NCBI RefSeq assembly: GCF_037190085.1
Contig: NZ_JBBCJO010000002.1
Location: 310,001-374,000, forward strand
DNA length: 64,000 nucleotides
Reading direction: 5' to 3'
Source: Gemmatimonas aurantiaca
Lineage (GTDB): Bacteria > Gemmatimonadota > Gemmatimonadetes > Gemmatimonadales > Gemmatimonadaceae
Program-made: the position numbers and the translations under genes
In this document: in pieces, positions 7,484 through 17,692 of the stretch
Numbering within the stretch: position 1 is the stretch's first letter
How the letters are laid out: every line of letters starts with the position of its first letter
The notes under the pieces: generated by a model
The model's database searches: none
What the model saw: the letters and a program-made list of their open reading frames with translations, nothing else
Told to the model about the DNA's origin: nothing

Positions 7484-8458
7484 TCAGGCCGCCAGCTCGT
7501 CCCGCAGCTTCACGTAGCTCTCGTAACGCCCCGCCGGAATGTCCCCGACTTCCACCGCTTCGCGGATCGCACATCCCGGCTCGACGATGTGCGTGCAGTC
7601 GGCAAACCGGCATTCGTCCAGCAGGGGACGGAACTCCGGAAAACACCCCGCCACATCCCGGGCATCGATTCCCCAGAGCCCCACTTCCCGAAGCCCCGGC
7701 GTGTCGGCGATGAACCCGCCATGCGGCAGCGGATGCAGCATCGCGCCCACGGTGGTGTGCCGACCCTTGTTCATGCTGTCACTGACCGCGCCTGTGCGCA
7801 GATCGAGACCGGGAAACAGCGCATTCATGAGCGATGATTTCCCCACACCCGACGGCCCCGACAACGCGGAGCTGCGATGCTCCACCTCGTCACGCAGGGC
7901 ATCCAGCCCTTCCCCCGTGCGCACACTCACCCGATGAATGGGATACCCGGCGGCCGCATGCTCGGCGAACAACCCCTCCGAGACATCCGGTGACACGAGA
8001 TCGATCTTGTTGAGGACGATGCGCGCGGCCAGATCGTTCGCTTCGGCGATGACGAGGAACCGATCGAGCATGCGCGGGTGTGGTTCGGGACGGGCCGCGG
8101 CGAAGACGATCAGCACCTGGTCGAGATTCGCCACCACGATGCGTTCACCATAGCGGCCTCCCGGCGTACGCCGCGCCAGCTTGCTGACCCGCGGATGAAT
8201 GCCCGTGATGGCCCACGTGTCCGCGTGCTGCGCGTCCTGCTTCAAGGTGACCCGGTCACCCACGGCGAGCTTGAGGGCCCCATGCGCTTCGTGCTTGAGA
8301 CGCCCACGCAGAGACGCCAGCAGTGTCTCCCCCTGTTCGGTGAAGACCTCCCACACGCCTCCCGTTCCCTGCACCACCACGCCGGACGTCGCGGACACGT
8401 CGGCGCGGGCTTCCGGTTCCTTCCGTCCTTCACTCGACTCTGGTGTCTCCTCACTCAC
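7484..8458 (-). CDS. rsgA: Ribosome small-subunit maturation GTPase RsgA (324 aa)
   Basis: Circularly permuted GTPase that helps late maturation of the 30S subunit. An OB-fold region lies at about residues 30-110. The G motifs come in permuted order: G4 N-K-I-D near 152, G1 GPSGVGKSS near 203, and G3 DTPGLRE near 255. The C-terminal zinc motif is C-R-F-A-D-C-T-H...C near 285-300. Length is typical, with a 25-residue acidic N-terminal extension. The start overlaps the stop of the upstream 117-residue gene by four bases. Confidence 0.95.
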   Translation of the reverse strand: MSEETPESSEGRKEPEARADVSATSGVVVQGTGGVWEVFTEQGETLLASLRGRLKHEAHGALKLAVGDRVTLKQDAQHADTWAITGIHPRVSKLARRTPGGRYGERIVVANLDQVLIVFAAARPEPHPRMLDRFLVIAEANDLAARIVLNKIDLVSPDVSEGLFAEHAAAGYPIHRVSVRTGEGLDALRDEVEHRSSALSGPSGVGKSSLMNALFPGLDLRTGAVSDSMNKGRHTTVGAMLHPLPHGGFIADTPGLREVGLWGIDARDVAGCFPEFRPLLDECRFADCTHIVEPGCAIREAVEVGDIPAGRYESYVKLRDELAA

Positions 8459-8808
8459 GTCTGCCGTCCACGAATGAGGGCATCCAGTGTGGCTTTCACC
8501 GACGCCAATGGCATGGCGCCGAGTTGATGACGCACCACGGCCTCACTCGTGCCCGTGACGATGAAACCGGTTTCGAGATGTCCCTGCACTTCAGGCTCTC
8601 CATGTCCCCAGCGCACGAAGAACAGATATGCGCCCCACGGCGCGGTCCGATCGCCCGTGGTATCGGTGAGAATGTCGGCCGAGTAGGCGTGGCCATCCAC
8701 ACCCTCGAACGCCGCAGGCCGTTTGTGGACCGCCATGTAGCCGCCGAGCGTCCGCTCGTCGCCGGCATCATGATCGGGCGGCAGATGATGCCCGTGATGA
8801 GTGCTCAC
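8455..8808 (-). CDS. Small cytoplasmic protein of unknown function (117 aa)
   Basis: Starts with a histidine-rich stretch (MSTHHGHHLPPDHD), then a compact domain containing GYMAVHKRPAAFEGVDG, PWGAYLFFVRWGHGE and GHLETGFIVTG, and ends in a helix ALIRGRQT. No signal peptide or membrane segment. I do not recognise the family. It sits between the proline dehydrogenase gene (7 bases) and rsgA (4-base overlap), so it is translated as part of that unit. Confidence 0.7.
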   Translation of the reverse strand: MSTHHGHHLPPDHDAGDERTLGGYMAVHKRPAAFEGVDGHAYSADILTDTTGDRTAPWGAYLFFVRWGHGEPEVQGHLETGFIVTGTSEAVVRHQLGAMPLASVKATLDALIRGRQT

Positions 8809-8815
8809 TCGTTCC

Positions 8816-9745
<930 letters not shown>

Positions 9746-9755
9746 GTGGGGCGGA

Positions 9756-11444
9756 TCAGCGAAGGAGGGTTTTCAGGCGCGCCACGGGAGCATCCTTCCC
9801 CTTGGCCAGCCCCGAATCGAAGTGATTCCAGGTCACCAGGCCATCGTCGCTCTCCGGTTCGAGCAGCAACATCGCGAGCAGATCGCGGGGCGTTCCCGTA
9901 CGCACGACGAACGTTCCGGCCGGCAGCGTCCGCGTCTCCGTGCGCCAGTTGCCGTTCAGCGAGACCTCCTGATGTCCCTGGAACGGCCGGCCCGACTTGA
10001 TCACCGAATCGACCTGGAACACTTCCACGCTGACCTGTCGTGGCGCATTCAGTGTGGTGACGGTGACGCCGTGCAGACGCAGCAGATCCGCCACCGCCGT
10101 CCAGCTCGCGTCGAAGGTGTAACCGCCGACAGCGGGTGTTCGGGTGAGCGCCGCTTCGAAGCGGTCGACCACGGGCATGCGCTGGGCCGTGATCTCTCCC
10201 GTGCGGCGAACACCCAGCGGCACACCGGGCTGCGTGCGCTGCGTGGAATCGGCGATACGTTCGAGACGCTCCACCAGCACGGATTGTGTATCGGGCTTCG
10301 TCGAGAAACGTGAACGCACCGGCACCCCCGTGCGCGCGGCCTTCGAGGAAGCGGCATACGTGCTCGCCGCCACGCCCGTCTTCACACGGGCAAGTATCGC
10401 CGGACGACGTTCGGCGACGTACGACAGAATCTCCTGCACGAACGCGCGCGTGCTGGCCACCCGCCGTTCGAACGGATCGTGCGAATAGGCTTCGCTCAGA
10501 ATGCTGATGCGACCGCGCAGACCGTAGTAGTTGGTGCCGTAGCGCTGTTTGTGCTCGTAGGTCCACCACCCCGACTTCTCCGCGGCGGTGATCGATTCGC
10601 GGCCGTCACCCGAGGAGAAGTTTCCATAGGGGAACACCTCGAAACCATGCCGCGCCTTCATCCGTTTGCGGATCTCCGGCAACAGCGTGTCGGCGGTGAA
10701 CGGTGCCAACGGCGCCGCCGGGTGCAGCGAAGGCGAATACGTGAGCGCGTAGCCGTGATAGCTGCCGTTGGTGGTGTGGAGATCCATGAACACATCGGGA
10801 TCCCACGCATTGAACGCCGTCAGCGCCCCTTTCGTCTCGGGCGCCTCGGCTTTCACATAGTCACGATTGAGGTCGAGCCCCATGCCGTTCGGACGCTCAC
10901 CGATCATCGCGGGGCCGTTCTGCGCACCGCGATTGCGTGCCTGATCGGCGAACTTCTCGTTGCCATCGGCATTGTAGATGGGCACCACGATCACCACGAG
11001 GGAATCGAGCACGTTCGGCGTCTTGCCGAACGACCATTCCCGCAGCAACGCGAGCATGGCTTCCTTCCCTTCCACTTCGCCGGCATGGATGTTGGCCTGC
11101 ACGTAGACGATCGGCCGGTTGAGACGACGCGCTTCGGCGGGAGTCGACACCTTCGGGCGCGAGGCGATCACCAGCGGCAGTATCCGTCCGTTCGGCGACT
11201 TGGCGAGCTCCGTCACCGTGATCGGCGCGCCCATCGTGCGCAGCGAATCGACGAAACGGACCACCTCCTCGTGGGTGGACGTTTCGAGATAGTTCGTGCG
11301 TTCGGCGCGGGTGCGCGGACCGCGCGTGGTGTTGTCCTGCGCTTCGAGGATCGAGGTCCCCGCGAGGGAGGCACCGAGCAGGCCAAGGCTCAGGAGGCCC
11401 GCGGGCAGGCGGGTGCGGCGGAAGGTGGGTTCCATCGCGGACAT
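9756..11444 (-). CDS. Secreted M14-family zinc carboxypeptidase (562 aa)
   Basis: Exported metallopeptidase. The start at 11444 overlaps the stop of the DinB gene (TGATG) and gives a signal peptide of about 35 residues ending near I-L-E-A-Q. Zinc ligands of the M14 family are visible: H and E in NIHAGEVEGKE (about residue 100) and the third histidine in FMDLHTTNGSYHGY (about 210). The substrate-binding LDLNRDYVK and the catalytic glutamate in ISILSEAYSHD (about 300) are also present. The 250 residues after the catalytic domain are unassigned and may be a second, non-catalytic domain. It lies in a packed series upstream of proline dehydrogenase. Confidence 0.88.
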   Translation of the reverse strand: MSAMEPTFRRTRLPAGLLSLGLLGASLAGTSILEAQDNTTRGPRTRAERTNYLETSTHEEVVRFVDSLRTMGAPITVTELAKSPNGRILPLVIASRPKVSTPAEARRLNRPIVYVQANIHAGEVEGKEAMLALLREWSFGKTPNVLDSLVVIVVPIYNADGNEKFADQARNRGAQNGPAMIGERPNGMGLDLNRDYVKAEAPETKGALTAFNAWDPDVFMDLHTTNGSYHGYALTYSPSLHPAAPLAPFTADTLLPEIRKRMKARHGFEVFPYGNFSSGDGRESITAAEKSGWWTYEHKQRYGTNYYGLRGRISILSEAYSHDPFERRVASTRAFVQEILSYVAERRPAILARVKTGVAASTYAASSKAARTGVPVRSRFSTKPDTQSVLVERLERIADSTQRTQPGVPLGVRRTGEITAQRMPVVDRFEAALTRTPAVGGYTFDASWTAVADLLRLHGVTVTTLNAPRQVSVEVFQVDSVIKSGRPFQGHQEVSLNGNWRTETRTLPAGTFVVRTGTPRDLLAMLLLEPESDDGLVTWNHFDSGLAKGKDAPVARLKTLLR

Positions 11445-11998
11445 CAGGACGACAGGCTGGAGGAAACGGTCGCGATCTGGAGCAGATGACGGCGCTGGTG
11501 TTGTGCGATGATGAGTCCCCACTGGTACCCGTTTAGCGGGCCCAGAACCGGGTGTGGGGCGGAGACGGTGCCCAGCGCACGGCCGGAGGCACGCACCAGC
11601 GCCTCGATCATGCGGCCGCGGGCAATCGATTGCCGATCGAGGGCGTCCGCAAGCGACACGTCGCCTCCGGGCGCCACGCTCTCCGGGGCGATGATGCGAC
11701 GGGTGGGATTCCACACCTGGAAGCGCTCGATGGTCGGTGCAATCGGTTCGGTCGATGTTTCGTCGACACCTTCGACCTCCTTGATCATCTTCGAGATGAG
11801 GCGGCCGACACCATCTTCGAGCAAGGCGAGATGTTCCACGACCTGCGCCACCGACCAGCCTCCGTTGGGAGGAACGGTGGTGTGGTGCGCGGCCGGAATC
11901 GCGGCCAGGATGTCGTGCATGTCCTGCTGGGCCGCTTCGAGCGCGGTGACCACTTCGACCGTTCGGGGGTGCAGTGCTTCGGAAGACGTCATCCGCAT
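11444..11998 (-). CDS. DinB-superfamily protein (184 aa)
   Basis: Four-helix-bundle protein of the DinB/YfiT type, a family of probable metal-dependent transferases. Features seen: GGWSVAQVVEHLALLEDGV near residues 47-65, with the first conserved histidine, and the C-terminal QWGLIIAQHQRRHLLQIAT with the H-x-x-x-H pair typical of the metal site. The start at 11998 (MRMTSSEAL) follows the stop of the FadJ-type gene by one base; ATG 11992 is an alternative. The stop overlaps the start of the M14 peptidase gene. Substrate unknown. Confidence 0.8.
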   Translation of the reverse strand: MRMTSSEALHPRTVEVVTALEAAQQDMHDILAAIPAAHHTTVPPNGGWSVAQVVEHLALLEDGVGRLISKMIKEVEGVDETSTEPIAPTIERFQVWNPTRRIIAPESVAPGGDVSLADALDRQSIARGRMIEALVRASGRALGTVSAPHPVLGPLNGYQWGLIIAQHQRRHLLQIATVSSSLSS

Positions 11999-11999
11999 C

Positions 12000-14219
12000 T
12001 CACGGGTGAAAGGGGTGCTGCCGATCGGCACGGGCGCGCAACAACTTGGCGACTTCGAACCGCCCGGGGAACCGGCCCTGCAGGGCATCGAGCTGCGTGA
12101 CGACTTCGGCGAGTCCGAGCGTGTCGAGCATACGGAACGGCCCTCCACGAAACGGGGGGAATCCGATACCGAACACCGCGCCGATATCCCCATCGCGCGG
12201 CGATCGGATGATCCCTTCGTCCAGGCAACGCACGGCTTCGTTGAGCAGCGGCAACACGGCGCGCTGCTGCATCTCTTCCGTGGTCAGCGTGCGGCGACGG
12301 GGCCCGGCGGGAGTGAGGGCGTAGATCGTCTCGTCGACACCCTGCCGCTTGCCGTCGCTGTCGTACCGGTAGAATCCCTTGCGGGCTTTGCGTCCCAGAC
12401 GGCCACTGGCGATGACCGCGCGCAACGTGGCCGACGGCTGCATGCGCGGCCCGAACGCGGCCTCCATGATCGGTCCCGATTTGCCGGCAATATCGAGTCC
12501 GACTTCATCGAGCAGCGTGAACGGTCCCACCGGGAATCCGAATTCCACGAGCGCCTTGTCCACCGCTTCGATCGACGCGCCTTCGTCGACCATGCGTCCG
12601 CATTCGTTCAGGTACGGTGCCAGAATGCGGTTCACATAGAACCCCGCACCATCCTGCACCACGATCACGGTCTTGCCGATCTGCTTGCCGTACGCCACCG
12701 CGGTGGCCGTGGCTTCCGCGCCGGTTTGTGGGGTCACGATGACTTCGAGCAGCGGCATGCGATGCACCGGCGAGAAGAAGTGCATGCCCAGCACCCGCTC
12801 GGGATGGCTGGCCACCCGCGCGATCTCGTGAATGGGAATGGTGCTCGTGTTCGACGCGAAGATGGCCGATGGCGCGGCCTGTTCACTTTCGCGCAGCACC
12901 TGGTGCTTCACGTCGATGTCCTCGAACACCGCCTCGATCACGAGATCGGTGTTCGCAAATCCCTGATAGCTGAGCGTGCCGCCCACCAGCGACATGGTGT
13001 CGTCGAACTGTGTCCGCGTGATCTGCCGCTTCTTGAGACGTTCGCGCACGACATCCCGCACGGCCCGCACACCGGCCGCGAGTCGTTCCAGCGAGCCATC
13101 CTTGAGTCGGACCAGCGTGCCGGCCTGCACCGCCACCGAGGCGATCCCCGCACCCATGAATCCTGCGCCGAGCACGCCGAGTTTGTGCACGGGGCGTGGG
13201 ATTGCCGGGGTTCCCGGCGGCAGTCCGGTGTCTTTCTTGAGCGCCGTGGTGGCGAAGAACAGATAGACCAGCTGCCGGCATTCGGGCGAAACCGCGAGTT
13301 GGCCGAAACGCCGGGCTTCCTCGAGCAATCCCGCGGCGAACGTGTCCTGATACCCCTTTTCGATGACATCAAGCGCGGCCAGCGGCGCGGGATAGTGGCC
13401 ACGTGTCTTCTTCATGACACTCTCGCGCGCCTTGCGGAACACGATCGCCCGTCCCACGGCGTTTTCCTCGAGCAACGACTCCGCGATGCCGTGATGCCGT
13501 TCACGCACCGCCGAACGATCGCCGTGTGCCAGCTGTCGCGCACGTCGCATGGCCACGTCGAGCAGGATGGCCGGATGCACCAGTTCATGCACGAGTCCGA
13601 TCTGCCAGGCTTTGCGGGCCCGTACGTTCTTGCCCGTGAGAATGAGATCGAGTGCCACCTGCAGCCCCACGGTGCGGGGCAGTCGCTGCGTGCCGCCGGC
13701 GCCGGGAATGAGTCCCAGTTGTACTTCGGGAAACGCCAGAACCGTTCTGGGATGCTCGGTGGCGATGCGGTGCCGGCAGGCCAGCGCCACCTCGAGACCG
13801 CCGCCCAGCGTCGCACCGTGCAGCGCGGCCACCACCGGCTTGGACATCCCGGCGAGTCGATCCAGCAGCAACTGCCCGCTGCGCGACAGACGCTCGCCAT
13901 CGGCCGCCGACGTGACCCGCTGCAGTTCGTCGATGTCGGCGCCGGCGATCCAGTTGTCGGTCTTTCCACTCACCAGCACCGCGCCGACGATCGAGGCGTC
14001 CTGATCGATGCGCGTGAAGATCTGCTCGAACGTGGGCGCGATCCGCGTGTTGAGCGTGTTCACCGGCGATGCCGGCTGATCGTACGCCACGAGCGCGATG
14101 CCTTCGTGTACCCGCAACGACAGTCCCGTGACGCTGTCCTCGAGCAGCAGCGGACCGGGCAACGTGGTCACGTCGATCCCCGTACCCGGACTCTGGTCCG
14201 TATTCTTGGCCGTGCTCAT
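12000..14219 (-). CDS. fadJ: Multifunctional enoyl-CoA hydratase / 3-hydroxyacyl-CoA dehydrogenase (739 aa)
   Basis: Alpha subunit of the fatty-acid beta-oxidation complex. The N-terminal crotonase domain (about 30-330) has the oxyanion loop and both catalytic glutamates (GGGLEVALACRHRIA and FPEVQLGLIPGAGGTQR). The NAD domain follows near 345 (LGVLGAGFMGAGIASVA). The dehydrogenase site includes SNTSTIPIHEIA and HPERVLGMHFFSPVHRMP with the catalytic histidine, then a C-terminal domain (PIMEAAFGPRMQ, IGFPPFRGGPFRMLD). The ATG at 14219 overlaps the stop of the thiolase gene, so the two subunits are made in step. Assignment to FadJ rather than FadB rests on general likeness and gene order (fadI-fadJ). 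Confidence 0.92.
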   Translation of the reverse strand: MSTAKNTDQSPGTGIDVTTLPGPLLLEDSVTGLSLRVHEGIALVAYDQPASPVNTLNTRIAPTFEQIFTRIDQDASIVGAVLVSGKTDNWIAGADIDELQRVTSAADGERLSRSGQLLLDRLAGMSKPVVAALHGATLGGGLEVALACRHRIATEHPRTVLAFPEVQLGLIPGAGGTQRLPRTVGLQVALDLILTGKNVRARKAWQIGLVHELVHPAILLDVAMRRARQLAHGDRSAVRERHHGIAESLLEENAVGRAIVFRKARESVMKKTRGHYPAPLAALDVIEKGYQDTFAAGLLEEARRFGQLAVSPECRQLVYLFFATTALKKDTGLPPGTPAIPRPVHKLGVLGAGFMGAGIASVAVQAGTLVRLKDGSLERLAAGVRAVRDVVRERLKKRQITRTQFDDTMSLVGGTLSYQGFANTDLVIEAVFEDIDVKHQVLRESEQAAPSAIFASNTSTIPIHEIARVASHPERVLGMHFFSPVHRMPLLEVIVTPQTGAEATATAVAYGKQIGKTVIVVQDGAGFYVNRILAPYLNECGRMVDEGASIEAVDKALVEFGFPVGPFTLLDEVGLDIAGKSGPIMEAAFGPRMQPSATLRAVIASGRLGRKARKGFYRYDSDGKRQGVDETIYALTPAGPRRRTLTTEEMQQRAVLPLLNEAVRCLDEGIIRSPRDGDIGAVFGIGFPPFRGGPFRMLDTLGLAEVVTQLDALQGRFPGRFEVAKLLRARADRQHPFHP

Positions 14220-15511
14220 GGGCGCTCCACCACCATGGCATGTCCGAGACCGCCCGCGGCGCAGACGGTGAGCATGCCGAACTGCGCGTCGCGTCGCTGC
14301 AATTCGTTGCACAGGGTGGTGAGAATGCGCGCGCCGGTCGCCCCGAACGGATGTCCGATGGCGATGGATCCGCCCATCACGTTGAGACGGTCGGGATCGA
14401 CTTCTCCCACCGGTGCACTGAAGCCCGCCCGTTCGGCCCACGCTTTCGACGTGAATCCCTGCAGGTTGCTCAGCACCTGCGCCGCGAAGGCTTCGTGCAT
14501 CTCGACGAGGTCGATATCCGCGAGGGTGAGTCCGGCCCGCCGCAGGGCCATCGGCGCGGCGATCACGGGCGCCTGCAGCAGTTGTTCACCGGGATCCACC
14601 GCGGCGTAGGCATACGAGCGGATGAATGCCAGCGGCGTGTACCCCAGCGCCGCCGCGCGTTCCTCACTCATGAGCAGCACGGCCGCGCCCCCGTCGGTGA
14701 GCGGCGAGGCGTTGCCCGCGGTCACGGTCCCGTATTGCCGATCGAACACCGGAGCCAGCGCCGCCAGCTGCTCGTACGACGTATCGCGCCGCACGCCGTT
14801 GTCGGTGGCCAGCATGCTGTCGAACCGGGGCGGCACCATCACCGGCACGATTTCCGCAGTCAGACGTCCGTCATCGAGTCCGTTGGCAGCCAACTGGTGC
14901 GAACGCAGCGCGAACCGGTCCTGCGCTTCGCGGGCAATCCCGTTGATCTTGGCCATCTTGTCGGCGCTCTGCCCCATCGTCTCGCCGGTGCTCGGTTCGG
15001 CGATGGCCGGTGTGATGGGCACCAGATCGCGCGGGCGCAGCCGGGTCAGAATCGACACCCGCTGCGACAGACTGCGGGCCTTGGACGCGGCCACCAGCAC
15101 ATCGCTCATGCCGCGCGAGTGCAGGATGGGCACCTGGGACAACGATTCGCTGCCACCCGCGATGGCGATGTCGGCATGCCCGAGCACGATCTGGTCCGCC
15201 GCGTCGGTGATGGCCTGGTTGGCCGATGCACAGGCCCGCCCCACGGTCCACGCCTGGAGTGTTTTGGGGAAGTGCGGCAGCAGCGCCACTTCGCGGGCAA
15301 TGTTGGGCGCGGTCACCGACGGAATCACGGTGCCGAACACCAGCAGATCAGTGAGGGCCCCGTCCAGCGCGGTCCGCTGCACCAGTTCGGCCACGGCCAG
15401 ACGCCCGAGCTCGATGGCCGAGTAGTCCTTGAGCAGGGTGCCGGAGCGGGCAAATGGTGTGCGCACACCGGCGACAATCGCAACGCGCCGGCCGTTTCCA
15501 GGAGTGGCCAT
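14216..15511 (-). CDS. fadI: Acetyl-CoA acyltransferase (3-ketoacyl-CoA thiolase, 431 aa)
   Basis: Thiolase that cleaves 3-ketoacyl-CoA in the last step of beta-oxidation. The nucleophilic cysteine lies in GRACASANQAI (about residue 93), the histidine in GGSIAIGHPFGATGARI near residue 380, and the second active-site cysteine in TVCAAGGLGHAMV close to the C-terminus. Length of about 430 and the loop after residue 130 resemble FadI more than FadA, but the split is not certain. It is the first gene of a run of nine minus-strand genes that reaches 5760. Its promoter should lie in the 123-base gap shared with the divergent glpD. Confidence 0.9.
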   Translation of the reverse strand: MATPGNGRRVAIVAGVRTPFARSGTLLKDYSAIELGRLAVAELVQRTALDGALTDLLVFGTVIPSVTAPNIAREVALLPHFPKTLQAWTVGRACASANQAITDAADQIVLGHADIAIAGGSESLSQVPILHSRGMSDVLVAASKARSLSQRVSILTRLRPRDLVPITPAIAEPSTGETMGQSADKMAKINGIAREAQDRFALRSHQLAANGLDDGRLTAEIVPVMVPPRFDSMLATDNGVRRDTSYEQLAALAPVFDRQYGTVTAGNASPLTDGGAAVLLMSEERAAALGYTPLAFIRSYAYAAVDPGEQLLQAPVIAAPMALRRAGLTLADIDLVEMHEAFAAQVLSNLQGFTSKAWAERAGFSAPVGEVDPDRLNVMGGSIAIGHPFGATGARILTTLCNELQRRDAQFGMLTVCAAGGLGHAMVVERP

Positions 15512-15634
15512 CCGTGGAAGCTAACGTTCGCGGGGCGGAGTTGCGCGCCGCCCGGGAGACGGACATCACGGCCGCGGGCGACGGGAACGACGCCGGGGCT
15601 GGCCAAGGTCTCTCCCCGGGCGCAATGTGCGCGC

Positions 15635-17317
15635 ATGGAACCAGTCGTGGAGCCTGTCATGGAGCCTGTTCCGGGGTGGCGCGAAGCCGCCATGGCCGCT
15701 CTCGCCAGCGAGCCCTTCGACATTCTCATCATCGGGGGCGGTATCACCGGTGCCGGTGTGGCCCGGGAGGCCGCCCTGGCCGGTTATCGCACGGCCCTGC
15801 TCGAACGGGACGACTTCGCCGCCGGCACATCCTCGCGCTCCTCGCGCCTGGTGCACGGCGGCGTGCGCTATCTGGAGCACGGACACCTGGGGCTGGTGTT
15901 CGAATCCAGCCGGGAGCGCCGGCTGCTTCTGTCACTCGCGCCGCATCTGGTGCGCCCGCTGGCGTTCACCTGGCCGGTGTACCGTGGTGCCCGCGTGCCG
16001 CGCTGGAAGGTGCGCGCCGGTCTGCTGCTCTACGATGCCCTGGCGCTCTTCCGCAACGTGCATCGCCACGAGGGACTCGATACGCAGGGCGTACTGTCGT
16101 ACGAACCGGCGCTGGATCGCCAAGCGCTGGTGGGGGGTGCGCGGTACTGGGACGCCGCCACCGACGACTCCAGGCTCACGCTGGCCAATGCCCAGGGTGC
16201 GGCGGACGCCGGCGCCGTGGTGCTCAATCATTGCGGCGTGGTGGCCGGTCTTCACGAAGGAAGCCGTCTCGTGGGTGTCACGGCCGAAGACGCCCTGACG
16301 GAGGCCCGCTTCGACGTGCGCGCGCGGGTGGTCATCAATGCCACCGGTCCATGGAGCGATGCCACGTCCGCGTTGACGGGCACGGCACAGGGGGCCCAGG
16401 TGTTCGGGTCGGCCGGTGCGCACGTGGCGGTGCCGCGTCAGCGCATCGGCAACCGCGATGCGCTCACGATCGTCTCGCCACTCGATGGTCGCGTGATGTT
16501 CGTGCTGCCAGCGGGCGCCCACGCGATCATCGGAACCACGGAACAGCCGGCCCGTCGCGGGCCCGACACGATCCGCGCCACGGTGGCCGATGTCACGTAT
16601 CTCCTGCAATCGATCAACCGCGTCTTCCCCTTCGCCCAGCTTTCACTCGACGATGTGATCAGCGCGTGGTGCGGCATCCGTCCGCTCGCGCTCGCCCGCG
16701 CCGGCGAACACAATGCCAACGCCGCCTCGCGGGAACATGCCATCACCACGCGGTCGGACGGACAACTCAGTGTCACCGGCGGCAAACTCACCACCTATCG
16801 CGCGATGGCGGCGGATATCCTCCGACATGCCCGGCAGGCACTGGGCGAGTCGCACGCGGGAGCGCACCTCGAGATGGAGCAGCGCAGTCGCACCACGCCC
16901 CTGCCCGGTGGTGACATCACCTCACGTGAGGCGGTGGCCGCCGAAGCCAGCGGCACGGTGCGCGACGTGGCGGTCGGTGAACGTCTGGCGCAGGCGTATG
17001 GCAGCCGGTGGCGCAACGTGTGGAGTTACGTGCAGCGTACGCCGGCGCTGGGCAACCGGATTTCCGACGACCTGCCTTATCTGGCGGCCGAAGTGGCACA
17101 CGCCATCGAGCGGGAGTGGGCGTGCACCTTTGCCGACGTGCTCGTGCGGCGGACACATCTGGCGTTCGAGACGCGCAATCATGGTCACACCGCAGCGCGC
17201 CGGATCGCGCCCATCATGCAAACGCTGCTCGGCTGGAGCGATGCGGAACTCGATCGTCAGCTGGCGGCGTACGATGCCGACATCACCCGCCTGTTCACGA
17301 TCGACGAGATGTCGTGA
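15635..17317 (+). CDS. glpD: Aerobic glycerol-3-phosphate dehydrogenase (560 aa)
   Basis: FAD enzyme at the inner membrane that oxidises glycerol 3-phosphate to dihydroxyacetone phosphate and feeds electrons to quinones. The FAD Rossmann motif is at about 29-57 (DILIIGGGITGAGVAREAAL), then GTSSRSSRLVHGGVRYLEHG, typical of GlpD. Later come NATGPWSD, HAIIGTTEQPA, SAWCGIRPLA and SVTGGKLTTYRAMA, and a C-terminal helical cap (CTFADVLVRRTHLAFE). The start ATG at 15635 gives a short M-E-P-V repeat tail; the ATG at 15659 is an alternative. Long open frames upstream in the same phase are antisense to the thiolase gene and were not used. Convergent with the enoyl reductase gene. Confidence 0.93.
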   Translation: MEPVVEPVMEPVPGWREAAMAALASEPFDILIIGGGITGAGVAREAALAGYRTALLERDDFAAGTSSRSSRLVHGGVRYLEHGHLGLVFESSRERRLLLSLAPHLVRPLAFTWPVYRGARVPRWKVRAGLLLYDALALFRNVHRHEGLDTQGVLSYEPALDRQALVGGARYWDAATDDSRLTLANAQGAADAGAVVLNHCGVVAGLHEGSRLVGVTAEDALTEARFDVRARVVINATGPWSDATSALTGTAQGAQVFGSAGAHVAVPRQRIGNRDALTIVSPLDGRVMFVLPAGAHAIIGTTEQPARRGPDTIRATVADVTYLLQSINRVFPFAQLSLDDVISAWCGIRPLALARAGEHNANAASREHAITTRSDGQLSVTGGKLTTYRAMAADILRHARQALGESHAGAHLEMEQRSRTTPLPGGDITSREAVAAEASGTVRDVAVGERLAQAYGSRWRNVWSYVQRTPALGNRISDDLPYLAAEVAHAIEREWACTFADVLVRRTHLAFETRNHGHTAARRIAPIMQTLLGWSDAELDRQLAAYDADITRLFTIDEMS

Positions 17318-17340
17318 CCGGGGCGCGAGCGTGCGCGGCT

Positions 17341-17438
17341 TTGGCTTCGGCTTCGGGGGGTTTTGACGAGGCGGCGAGTGTTGGGGGGCGCCCTGCGGGC
17401 GCGATACCAGCAGGATGCACTGCGGATAAAAGCAGGAT
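17341..17438 (+). repeat. Left copy of an inverted repeat pair
   Basis: This sequence returns as its reverse complement at 17586-17676. The 81-base core 17358-17438 matches 17586-17666 with only two mismatches, and the outer parts are also related, with a small length difference. The copy begins about 24 bases after the glpD stop. It contains its own small stem (GCGCCC-TGC-GGGCGC) and two AGCAGGAT words. Confidence 0.9.
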
Positions 17439-17488
17439 CGATCCAGTGTATGCGATGAGAGTGTCGCGGGAGTGTTTTTGAAATGGAA

Positions 17489-17520
17489 CAACGGGCGTGC
17501 CGTTGAGCTCGCTGTTTTTT
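17489..17520 (+). terminator. Intrinsic terminator in the middle of the inverted repeat
   Basis: Stem CAACGG/CCGTTG with a GCGTG loop at 17489-17505, followed eight bases later by seven Ts. It fits termination of glpD transcripts, but the gap between stem and T-run is longer than ideal. It lies in the 147-base spacer between the two repeat copies. Confidence 0.45.
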
Positions 17521-17585
17521 CCGCAGTTCAATTCAAAAAATCCACCTATCCGTCACGCGACATCGCCGGCTTCATGCGGAGGACT

Positions 17586-17676
17586 ATCCTGCTTTTATCC
17601 GCAGTGCATCCTGCTGGTATCGCGCCCGCAGGGCGCCCCAAAACACTCGCCGCCTCGTCAAAACCCGCCGAAGCCA
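17586..17676 (-). repeat. Right copy of an inverted repeat pair
   Basis: Reverse-complement copy of the element at 17341-17438. The core 17586-17666 is 79/81 identical. It ends 16 bases from the stop of the enoyl reductase gene, so each of the two converging genes has one copy placed at a similar distance after its stop codon and in the same orientation relative to the gene. Confidence 0.9.
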
Positions 17677-17692
17677 AGCAACAGCCGCAGCC

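Noticed and set aside
11508..14609. 1033-residue plus-strand open frame opposite the DinB and FadJ genes
   Set aside because: Antisense shadow; no start signal and no family likeness, while the minus-strand genes show full catalytic motifs.
14240..15634. Very long open frame running into glpD from upstream
   Set aside because: It is antisense to the thiolase gene and encodes His/Arg-rich sequence typical of shadow frames in GC-rich DNA. The glpD family start is at 15635.
17341..17676. Insertion sequence
   Set aside because: The 147-base spacer cannot encode a transposase and I see no target duplication. Only a non-autonomous element remains possible, and it is reported as a repeat pair.
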